Shown here: positions 1-9,600 of the stretch, in pieces
How the letters are laid out: the number at the start of each line of letters is the position of its first letter
Position numbering within the stretch: position 1 is the stretch's first letter
Origin: Berberis thunbergii
Lineage: Eukaryota; Streptophyta; Magnoliopsida; Ranunculales; Berberidaceae
Assembly: GCA_003290165.1 (NCBI GenBank)
Contig: QNQO01002077.1
Coordinates: forward strand, 62,001-126,000
Length of the DNA: 64,000 nucleotides
Direction: 5' to 3'
Notes under the pieces: model-generated
Databases searched by the model: none
Told to the model about the DNA's origin: nothing
Seen by the model: the letters and a program-made list of their open reading frames with translations, nothing else
Position numbers and translations under genes: made by a program

Positions 1-74
1 ATCTGTGACATCATTGTGCAGTTCTTAACATCACATTTTCATTGTAGTTTTCCTTGCCTTGTGTCATCTTTTAG

Positions 75-784
75 GTCAAGATAAGGGGAAGGTCGTCTCA
101 GTGTGAAGCTTGTGGTGAAAATTCAGCATTCACACAACAAATATTCCAAAAGTTTGACTATGAGAAGTTCACTCAGTCCCCATTGTCAGCGGTATTCTCC
201 TTTCCACTCATCATATATTGTAAATGCGTCAATATGTTTTAGTTTTACTTAAGTTAAATCTGAGTGCCTAATTATGCGTTTTGTCTTAGTAGAACATCTC
301 CATTTGCACATTTGATACATGTTATGGGCTGTTACAAGTGAAAACTCCTCGGAGTTTTCACTTTTATCTTACTACAATGAATCTCCATTTGAATGCAGGC
401 TCCCTTGAAGCTTAACCTGCTCCAGAGAGCGACAGAATAAGCAGCAAAGAATACAAAGAGCGAATTACTAATAGTGAAGCTCATGTACTAGTTGATGTAC
501 GGCCAGCACACCACTTCAAGATTGTTTATTTGCCCAACTCCATAAATATTCCCCTTTCAAATTTGGAGGGTAAATTATCAGCAGTCTCATCGGCCTTAGA
601 TGAAGAAGGAGAACGCGCAGGTTCTGGATCTAGTGCCTCATTGTATGTAGTATGCAGAAGAGGTAATGACTCACAGAAGGCTGTTCAGTATCTCCATAGC
701 ATGGGTTTCACTTCAGCCAGGGACATCATTGGGGGTCTAGAGTCCTGGACCCGTGACGTTGATCCCAGCTTCCCCTTATACTAA
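75..784 (+). CDS. CNX5: 3' end of CNX5/MOCS3-like adenylyltransferase-sulfurtransferase, with frameshift
   Basis: Two exons are visible, 75-191 and 399-784, with an AG acceptor before 75, a GT donor at 192 and an AG acceptor before 399. The first encodes the end of the ThiF/MoeB-like adenylation part, with a CxxC (CEAC) typical of the second zinc pair. The second encodes the rhodanese domain with the active-site loop CRRGNDSQ and the C-terminal GGLESWTRDVDPSFPLY. Family knowledge: CNX5/MOCS3 adenylates and then sulfurates the C terminus of the small molybdopterin-synthase subunit and also serves tRNA thiolation, in the cytosol. Oddity: the phase-0 join of the two exons runs KLNLLQ and then hits TAA at 438-440. 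The rhodanese frame resumes if one base is missing near 420-422, where relatives have LLP. No alternative acceptor that I can see restores the frame. It is a damaged gene, a divergent allele or a sequencing error. The upstream exons are outside the window. Confidence 0.8.
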
Positions 785-1160
785 GAGGTTTGCAGCAAAT
801 TAAATTATGATTGATTCCAATGAGTCTTCTCGTACCTAGTCCGTTTCCAGTTTAAATATAGCCATTCCCCTTGAACCATTATGACAGACGGGAACCATTA
901 TGAAGGATAGAAAGTTTTACACACGTTCATCTGTGTATTTTTGTTTCCAGGTGAAATTCTTCTTTTGTTTGGTCACAAAGAGCTGTGATTAAGAGTAATT
1001 ATACATGTTATTACATGGTGTTATAATGCTTATTTATTACGAGTTGCCTTTGATATTCGTGTTTTGACAATTTCCTTCCGTATTGTTAAATTCTATGTGA
1101 AGTCAATACAAACAGCTTCATTTTTTGTGATTGCACTACCAGATAAGAGCTTTGCTAGGG
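785..1160 (+). other. 3' UTR and flank of the CNX5-like gene
   Basis: AT-rich sequence following the TAA at 782-784. No further reading frame or repeat is recognised. It probably holds the 3' UTR and polyadenylation region. Confidence 0.4.
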
Positions 1161-1258
1161 CGCACCGGTATTTCAACCGGATGGTGCTAGGCACGTGCGA
1201 TTAAGGTGAGAAAAAAAAAAAAAAAAAAAAACACACAAACAACCCCAAAATGCAAAAT

Positions 1259-1469
1259 CCTCTTCTCAATCTCCATGAACTCATTCCACACACGCTGAAC
1301 AGTTAGATTAGATACATAGAAGAAGAACTACCATCTCCACCACACTCCCTTTCTCACTCGATTCTTCTTCCCCAAAATGCAAAACCAAACCCTAAACCCC
1401 TATTTATCCTCTTCTCAATCTCCATGAACTCATTCCACACACACTGAACAGTTAGATTAGATACATAGA
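1259..1469. repeat. Two-copy 62-bp direct repeat inside the TIR element
   Basis: The block beginning CCTCTTCTCAATCTCC and ending GATTAGATACATAGA occurs at 1259-1320 and again at 1408-1469. I see a single base difference (CACGCTG versus CACACTG). The two copies start 149 bp apart. Confidence 0.85.
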
Positions 1470-1516
1470 TAGAAAGATAGATTAGAGGAAAAGATTCTAT
1501 CTTGAAGTCATAATCA

Positions 1517-1825
1517 ATGGCGTCGAAGATGGCGATCCTCTTCAAGGCCCGAGCTTCCACCCCCAGTTCCTTCCGCATGATCTCCACCTTCAGCCACCTC
1601 TCCCAAGAGCCCCAACTCGTATCCGAACCAACCCCAGACTCCCATTCTTCAACCCCCAATGCCGCCAAACCCCTCTTCAGGGACCCCACGTGCCTATTGG
1701 GCTTTCCATTATTGTTAAGACACCTAATCCAGAAATCAAAAAGTTGCTTCATATCCGATCACCTTTGCGAAGTCATCCAATCCGCAAACACGTTCATTCA
1801 GCGAAGCAACATCAAGGGTCTGTGA
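1517..1825 (+). CDS. Hypothetical 102-aa frame in the TIR element, mitochondrial-presequence-like N terminus
   Basis: An ATG at 1517 in decent context opens a 102-codon frame. The first ~35 residues (MASKMAILFKARASTPSSFR...) are rich in Arg, Ser and hydrophobic residues with no acidic residue, which resembles a plant mitochondrial targeting peptide. I do not recognise the family. A second frame (1690-1878) overlaps its 3' half and also looks coding-like, so the fragment may be frameshifted. It lies wholly between the inverted repeats, so it is most simply read as captured and decaying host exon sequence, not a functional gene. Confidence 0.3.
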   Translation: MASKMAILFKARASTPSSFRMISTFSHLSQEPQLVSEPTPDSHSSTPNAAKPLFRDPTCLLGFPLLLRHLIQKSKSCFISDHLCEVIQSANTFIQRSNIKGL

Positions 1826-2041
1826 CAAGGTTTGGATCCTCATCGATGGGGTCTGTTGCAATAAACCCAGAGGTATGAGAGACTGAGTGCTTGAAGCTGC
1901 TCCTCAATCTTCTTCTCCTCCATCTCTCCCTGTGCCAAAACCTCTCTTTTTTGCCTCGCTTTAGTCACACGTGCCTGGCACGCCTGGATGGGCACGTGCC
2001 TAGCACCATCCAGGTGAAATACCAGTCAAAAAACCGGTGCG

Positions 2042-2356
2042 TTTTAGAATTTTCGACCAGATAATATGTTTTATGATGACTCCCGGAGCAAGTGGTTGCT
2101 GACCAGGTTTGCTTCTTGTATTCTCTTTTTTGTAACATAAATTTGTTGTCTCCCCTTCAGCTAAAAAAAAATCAATTCTCACTCTCTAGAGCTGTTTCAG
2201 ATATTGAAAACTTTCTACGGCTCCGCAAATTGGATTAGTGTAATGAAATTAGTCGAATCATTCATTGATTCTTCCATTATCTTGATCTAATTCATTTGTA
2301 ATTTGCAATTCATTGAACATTTGAGATTTTAATTTTTGTACAATATTTGAAATAAG
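2042..2356. other. Intergenic, no feature recognised
   Basis: AT-rich spacer between the TIR element and the first MITE. No frame, RNA gene or repeat was recognised. Confidence 0.4.
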
Positions 2357-2506
2357 GGAAATTCTAAATGTCGAGGGAGTGGGCGAGGAAATCAGTCAGG
2401 GGAACCGTCCATCCCTTTGGGATGCGTGTTGTCAGATTTTATGCACGCATCTCGAGGGGATGGACGCTCCCCTCTTGCTGATTTCCTCGTCCACTCCCTC
2501 AATAGG
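2357..2506. mobile_element. Foldback MITE, copy A
   Basis: The left arm (GTCGAGGGAGTGGGCGAGG, then AAATCAG and CCGTCCATCCC) is matched in inverted order by the right arm (GGGATGGACG, CTGATTTCCTCG, CCACTCCCTC). This gives a ~150-bp element that folds back along almost its whole length, with no coding capacity. It belongs to the same family as copies B, C and D. Confidence 0.6.
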
Positions 2507-2528
2507 TAGCCTCACTCTTGAAATAATT

Positions 2529-2720
2529 ATGAAAAATTCTAACTATCGAGGAAAATGGCGAGGGACTCCACAGGGGGAGAGCCGTCCATTTCCCTGGGAT
2601 GCGCGTTTGAACCTTTAGGATGCGTGCATTGAAAAGTCAAGCGTGCATTTCGGGAAAGATGGACGGCTCCCCCCTCTCCCTTTGTGGGGTCCCTCGCTGT
2701 TTTCTTCGACAATTAGACGG
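2529..2720. mobile_element. Foldback MITE, copy B
   Basis: It begins AAAAATTCTAACTATCGAGG and ends CTTCGACAATTAGACGG. The arms share GCGAGGGACTCCACAGGG with GTGGGGTCCCTCGC and GCCGTCCATTTCCC with GGACGGC in inverted order. It is closely related to the copy at 55661-55858, with which it shares most of the loop sequence, including the stretch around AAAAGTCAAGCG. Confidence 0.65.
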
Positions 2721-2785
2721 GTTCAATAATTATTGTAACTACACCTTCATAACTTATAACCTTCGTGTAGAATTTCTGTAACTTA

Positions 2786-2992
2786 GTAATTCTACATGGC
2801 GATGAAACGAGTGAAGGGAGGGAGGTGGTTGGGTGGGGACCGTTCACCCCTTCCAAATGCATGTCATCATTTTTTGTGCACACATCCTTAGCGAGGTGAA
2901 TGGTTTTTACTGCACTTCCCTTTCCTCCCCGCCACTTCCCTTCCCGCGCTGTTTTCCTGGCTCGTTTCCTCGCCATTTAGAATTTCTGTAAC
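2786..2992. mobile_element. Foldback MITE, copy C (diverged)
   Basis: The arms ATTCTACATGGCGATGAAACGAG and CTCGTTTCCTCGCCATTTAGAAT are inverted relatives of each other. The flanks repeat TAGAATTTCTGTAACTTA on both sides (about 2768 and 2978), which may reflect a duplicated insertion site or a nested insertion. No frame is present. Confidence 0.5.
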
Positions 2993-3000
2993 TTATAACC

Positions 3001-3656
3001 TCTGACTCTCACCACTATTGCTATAAAGCGGTTTTTACCGCACTGTCGTTTCCACTCTATCCAAGAAAGAAAACAAACATCCCTTACCCACAAGGCAAGT
3101 CTGATGTTGACTATTGCAATCAACCAAACCAAACCAAACCAAACCAAACCCTCCCAGTGATATAATTTGAAAACACAGACCAGTGGGTCCCACACTCCCT
3201 CTGTCTTTCTATGTCACGTTTGTGAAAACCGAAGTATAGCCGTTTGACACCTTCAACATCGTAACGTACAAATACGGAACAAAATACGTATTTGTATCGT
3301 ATACTGTACATTTAAAAATATGGATGGATGCGATTCGATGTCCTTGTCATCATGCACATCCATACATCCACATACATGCATGCATGCATGACACATAAGA
3401 ATCACTCATCGGAGACTCTCTCTCTCTCTCTCTCAACGTTCTCTCTTCCATCTCTCGCTCTCTCTAGGGTTTTTCACCTCTCTTTCCTGCAAAATCTAGG
3501 GTTTAAACTACGCAAAACGCATCAACTTCCAAACCAATGCAATTTCACCATCGATTTCTCCATTGAATTCCCTCCCGATCGGTACCCATTTCTCCCAACT
3601 TCGCCCACTCTGTGGTTCTTTGTAGAAGAAAGAAGAATTCAAAAAGCAGCTCATAG
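3001..3656 (+). promoter_or_regulatory. EBS promoter and 5' UTR
   Basis: This is the stretch between MITE C and the EBS start codon. It holds an (AACCA)-type tandem run near 3121-3148, an alternating CATG run at 3375-3390 that contains RY-type CATGCA motifs, and a CT-dinucleotide run at 3416-3434, a common feature of plant 5' leaders. The transcription start is not determinable by eye. Confidence 0.45.
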
Positions 3657-6600
3657 ATGGCGAAGACGAGACCCGGAAAGCGGGATTTAGACTCCTACAC
3701 AATCAAAGGCACCACGAAGGTAGTCAAAGGTGAGATTTTTACTCAGTTTTTGTATTGTCATTGAAGTGTTTGATGACATGTCTCAATGAAATGAAATGAT
3801 TGAATGAGGTGATTTGCAGTTGGGGATTGTGTGTTGATGAGGCCTTCGGACTCAGATAAGGCGCCATATGTGGCAAAGGTGGAGAAAATTGAGGCGGATA
3901 ATCGGAACAATGTGAAGGTTCGGGTGAGGTGGTATTATCGACCAGAGGAGTCGATTGGAGGGAGGAGGCAGTTCCATGGAGCGAAGGAGCTGTTTCTGTC
4001 CGACCATTATGATGTGCAGAGTGCGCACACCATTGAGGGGAAGTGCATTGTACACTCATTTAAGAATTACACTAAACTTGAGAATGTTGGCGCTGAGGAT
4101 TACTTTTGTAGGTTCGAGTATAAGGCTGCCACTGGCGGGTTTACTCCGGATCGCGTTGCAGTGTGAGTTTGAGTAGAGTTTGGTAGTTTTGAATGAATGT
4201 TGGTCTTTTTTTTTGTTAGTTATTGTGGTTGAATTTGTTTTCATTGATTTGATTTGTAGTTATTGCAAATGTGAAATGCCGTACAATCCTGATGACCTTA
4301 TGGTTCAGTGCGAGGGATGCAAAGACTGGTAAAGACTTTAAATTTTGTTTTTCCTTTTGAATTTGGCATTTGAACAATGTCTTTAAGTTAAATTCAACAT
4401 TTGTTGCTTCATTTTGTATAAAAGTTACATGTTTTAATATTTTATGTATTATACTGTCCTTTTTGTCATTTATTATTCTCTTTGGTTAATTTAGCTTGCT
4501 CATATATGGCTGGAATTCACACAATTTTTGGTACAAATTGTAGAGCTCCTTCCTTCAGCTGCTTTAATTCTGTGTGACACATAATTCATGATTAATGAAT
4601 ATTTTGGATAGTTGGAATAAATTATCTCTTCCATGGCTACTTTTAAGTCGTTCAGTTGCTTTTCAATGTAATATTTATTCAGTCAATTATGGACAATTTC
4701 ATCAAGTTTGCACTATGTATGTTAATAAATACTTTATTACCTAAGTACTTGAGATCACTGTTTGGTACACTGTCATTCTATACTTCTAGTTGAGTTTGGT
4801 ACTTTTGAAGTCATGTTATTCTATTTAAATGTGATGTTTTTTGCAATGGTACTCTCCGCTCAATGTTTTTGTTCAAGGGTAGAATCTTAACACGACACTT
4901 GAACATCATTTGTGGATTTACGTAACTCTTTCTGGTAGGGCCATGACACTGCAGGAGCATTTGACAGAGATGAAGATAAATCACAATTTGAATCTTTGGT
5001 GCACCAATTTTGTGACCCCTGATGCTCCTTGTTAAATTTGAGTTTCATCTCACCCGATCTTTGTATCATATCTTATTAGGTTGTGATTTGCAGTCAGAGC
5101 TTTTCTCACCTTTGTTAATTGGCAAATTATTATAGAGTTTGGTGGTGAGTATGTAAAACTACTCAATCCTATTTCAGGCATTCTTGCATACCCTCAATTA
5201 ATCTTCATTCAATTTGGAATCATGAACTCCTGTTTTATGTTCTCAAACTTCCCTCAGTCTGACTAGGAGTTCCAATTACACTTTGAAGTAAATGTTCCTT
5301 GATATGAATATCATTCTTTCAGAATTCTATATAAATTTTAATCTTTGAGTGAGAATTGTTTTTGGAAATCCCACCGGGAGCAAGGTCTAAATTGTGATGG
5401 CACAATTTTTTTTTTTTAATGCAAAAAGGCTGTGAGAGCATGGGGTACTCAGACTTGGGATTTGTGTTTTTTGATTGGTCGAAGGGAAATTATGCAACAT
5501 ACTTAAAGTAGGTCTTTTTTCCTCTTAAAAACCTGAAAAGTATGTTATAATGGATGTTCATTTGCTGTTGTTGTTGTTTATTATTTTAAAGAATTAGAAG
5601 CTTTATTTCTTCATCCACTTTTAACTCTACTATTTTTACTTTTTCTTTTTCAGGATTTAAAGTATGTAGTAAAGACGAAGATAATGAATATCATGTCATC
5701 ACCATATTTAAATCACGCGCTCATCAAAACCTGGCAATTCAGTGGATTGAATATTTACATCATGTCATCACCATAAGTTATCATTATTATTGTTTATTTC
5801 TCTCCTCCAATATTGGATTGGGCACATAACTTGTATTTCAATTTCATCAAGAGTTATCGAGGAGGCTTTGAAGATTTATATGAGCTTGGTGAGAGATCGA
5901 GAAGTAAACATTCGATTACAGAATATATTTACAATTATAAAATTTGGTAAACTTTATAGGATAGTGGAGAATGGGTGATAGGAAGAGGAGGTTTATCATA
6001 GGGCCTAAGGAAATAGTTGAGGATTAGGAGAACTGGTCAGATTCAAGTTACAGTTTTCAGTTTTATCTCCTTGATGGTGACAAAGGGGAAACCTTGAATC
6101 CACAAGGTAGTAGGAGGAAGAGAAGAAAATCCTTGAATTCACAAGGTAATTGGGGAGAATAGAAGATGAAAGAGGACGAAGAATAGACGAAGCTTGAATT
6201 CACAAGCACAGAGATAAAAGAAGAGATGAAGAACTTGAATCCATAAGTCAAATAGGGAAGATAATATAATTCTGAAGTTCATTAATCAATCAAAACTCTT
6301 CATAATTACAAAGATGGTACTCTCTTTTATGGATAAAGAGAACCTAATTTTCTAATTCAACTCAACCTAGAAAATAGAAAATACTTGTGATTAAACTTCA
6401 TAATCCTTCTACATCTATGAAATAAAAACACTTGCAAACTAAGCTTTCTAATCATATTCTACATCTAAGCCAAATGATAGAGCTATGAAATCATGGGTCT
6501 CAGTGCGATGGATTGGGCTTTGGATATGAAGGTATGGGAGGGAAGCAATATTGTTTTTAGTGGGGTTGGATTGGGGTGTCTAGGGTACATGTAAGGAGCT

Positions 6601-9600
6601 TTGGTGATTTATTAAGGGTTTTGGGGTTCTTAAATCCTTTTGTGGCTTTTACTACATTGGGTTGGCCTACACCATTCAGTAATGACCCAAATCCACGTGG
6701 TACAATACTCTTCACTTTGGGCCCAAGATCCGCAGGGCTTTAAAACGCATTGTACCGAGGGATAAAAACTCACACATAAGTAACACATTCCCTTCCCTCA
6801 CCTAGGCGATGTTGGACTATAACACCCATTAGCCCCATGTCCGCCCACACATGGTGTTACAATCCACCCCCCTTGGGGCCAACGTCCACGTTGGCACATT
6901 TTCGGCTATAAAATTGTCACGCACCAATTTTCAAGACACCAAAATATTCTGAAAATTGAGACGTGATATTTTGTTTTGCCCGGTTTCTATTTTTTCTTCT
7001 CTTTTTCTTGGTAATAAAAAGAGTTGCTATTGAGGAAATAATTAAAAATTAACATATATAATGCATAAATATTCACATCCCACATATTAGCTTATAATTT
7101 GCAAGTCTTACACATCGTAAGTTATTTCAAAAGTCCAAAGTCATAAGCTTCACTCTTCCTTTGTTTCGTTCTTATTTTCCTGCTTTTTATCTTTAAGTGT
7201 AGAAAACGATTTCGAAAAGGTTTATTACATTAATTTTAAAATTATTTTTATAAATATTTTATGTTTAAGGTCTATAAGTAGTGTTTGAGATGTGTCTGGG
7301 TTTGTTAAAAAGTGTTCGACACAACACTCCCAATCCGAGAAAAGGTGTTTCCTAGGTTATCACTTAGGGCATTGCTATGTAACATCGCCATTCTCACTCT
7401 GTTACACCCAGTGTTGTTAAGGCGGACGTCAGGCGCGCCTTGAGGCGGTTTGGCAAAGGGGCGCCTCAAATTGGGGCGAGGCGGAGCGGTAAAGTGAAGC
7501 GTTCGCCTTGGTTGGCCTCAGACGCCTCGGACCGCCTCATCCTTTTAAGCCTTAAAACTCAAATACACCCCAAAAGCCCAAAAAGCCCAAAAGCCTTTTA
7601 GGATTTGGGGTAGGCTTAAATAGAGCTTGTAATCGAAAGAGAGATATCAAATTTTGAGGGCTGCAGCTGCTCATTCAGATCGTTCAGTCTTTCCTTCAAC
7701 AACTCAATGCTTTCCTTCAAATTAGATAAGCAAATCAGGTATTTCTTTCTTTCTTCTTCTTCTTCTTCCCCCTTTTTGTGATATGTTCACAGATCAGGTA
7801 TGTTGCGTTTTTTTTTAATGATCTGCAGAGAACTGCTGGTTTTATGATCCCATTGGGCTCATCTTTACGGCTCTAATAAGGCAATCAAAAGTCTCTTGAT
7901 TGGTAAATTTAAAATCTCTATGCTCTATTCGTGGATCCAAGTCCCAATTAGTTATTGAACCATCTCTGATTGTGACGTCTGCCGTGGCACGTTGCCAAAA
8001 ATGTCTTTGAGTAATATGGAGATGTTGGTTAGCCATCCATCTATGTTTCCATAAGTTAACCCTCCTGCTCAAAATGAATTTTTGCTCTCAAAACTTTGTT
8101 TCAAATTTGTGACACACTTCAACAGATGGCTCACCCAAAAGGAGTTGGTGAACCACCCGAAACCTTCTGGACCATACTTATCTTAAATAATCTGTCTCCT
8201 TCAAGTTTGTAAATCTTACAATTCCTTTTGAGTTTTTTTTTTCGACTTTCAAACAATCACAATCTACTTATGTCACTAGTACACAAATATATGATCAGAA
8301 TATAAAAATAATACGATCAGAATTTCATTTTTATCAATAGCACCTTGTAGTGCAGGCCTGTTATTATGAACTAGCAAGCAATACATGTTCCCAATAAAAG
8401 CTTTCGAAAATTTCTTCAATGGAGCAACAAATATACAAGTTGTTCAATATTGCACAAACACTATTTATCATTTTGTTTGTTTCTTCAATCCAAAGTCCAA
8501 GCTTGCAAAACCATAGATGGAAATATTTAGTTAATATCAAGAAATTTTGTTACTATCTTTCAAATAGGTTTTGGTAAGGGCCGACTAATATAGCTACGAA
8601 TAAATAAACAAAGAATAAAATGGTGTTGAAAAATTATTATTATGGGATATTTGGATTTTCCCTTCATCTTCTTTCTTTACTTTATGATTGTTGATGAATA
8701 TTACTTACCTAAATATGTTTCAATTTATTCTAATAAAAAAATCTTTAAAAAATGATAAAGACCGCCTCGGTGAAGTGAGGCGTCCGCCTCGCCTCTGAGG
8801 CGTTTTCAGGCTCGTCCGCCTGCCGTCGCCACGGCGCCTTAACTACACTGGTTACACCACCACCTAATTGTAACACCACCAGTAAATAGGCAAAAACCTC
8901 ATTTTTCCTTTATTTTATTCTTGCTCTCTGCGATCTTTCATCTTCTATCTCCTGCAACTTCTCTTCCCGTGTCCTCTCATGTGAGCACCTCATCCTCCTG
9001 TGTCCACCTTTTCCTCTTGCAACCACCTCCTCCTCGTCCCCCTCAAACAACCCCTTCCTCTTACTCCAACAACCATCCTCATCTTCCTCGTCCAACAATC
9101 CTTCTTCACCACCTCCCTCGCCGCTACTTCATCCACAACTTAATTTTCATTCATTCAATTCAACCACTACTATCTTTCTTTCAATGCCATATTTATAAGC
9201 CTAATAGCTTCTTTGGTAAGCAATGAAACCCAAATCTAGTTTGGCTAATGCTCTAATTAATATGGGCTTTATTATATCTAGCGTAATTAATAAATAAATA
9301 CTACCCACCTGCCAACTTCATCAGCTAATAGTATGGATTTGTACGAGGCTTTTATAGAAATAATAATTACCCAACTAGAATATGTATATATATAAGCAAA
9401 GTTTGATTCCTGGTTGATTATCTGTTGAAATAAATAATGATAATAAGTATACACCCCTTGATAGCATGTCGTCGACCTAATAATATAATACATCTCCATC
9501 ATGAAAACCCTAGTGTTTGCTGTCTTCTTGGTATAAAACTTCCTGGTGTATCTAAGACTAGCTCGATAAGGTAAGACCCATTCTACTCCTGAAAGTGTGA

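Larger units (their letters stand above)
1161..2041. mobile_element. Non-autonomous DNA transposon with imperfect TIRs around a coding-like insert
   Basis: The left end (1161-1198) starts CGCACCGGT and continues with ATTTCAACCGGATGGTGC and GGCACGTGC. The right end (1992-2041), read on the minus strand, gives the same blocks in the same order, with about 12 extra bases after ACCGG. These are about 40-bp terminal inverted repeats. No transposase is visible, and I could not find a convincing target-site duplication, so the superfamily is unassigned; Mutator-like is possible. The interior contains a two-copy direct repeat (1259-1320 and 1408-1469) and a GC-richer open frame at 1517-1825. This organisation resembles a Pack-TIR element carrying captured host sequence. 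Confidence 0.5.

Noticed and set aside
3328..3690. 120-codon frame overlapping the EBS 5' UTR and start
   Set aside because: Composed of CT-run and leader sequence in a different frame from the clear EBS start at 3657; no domain.
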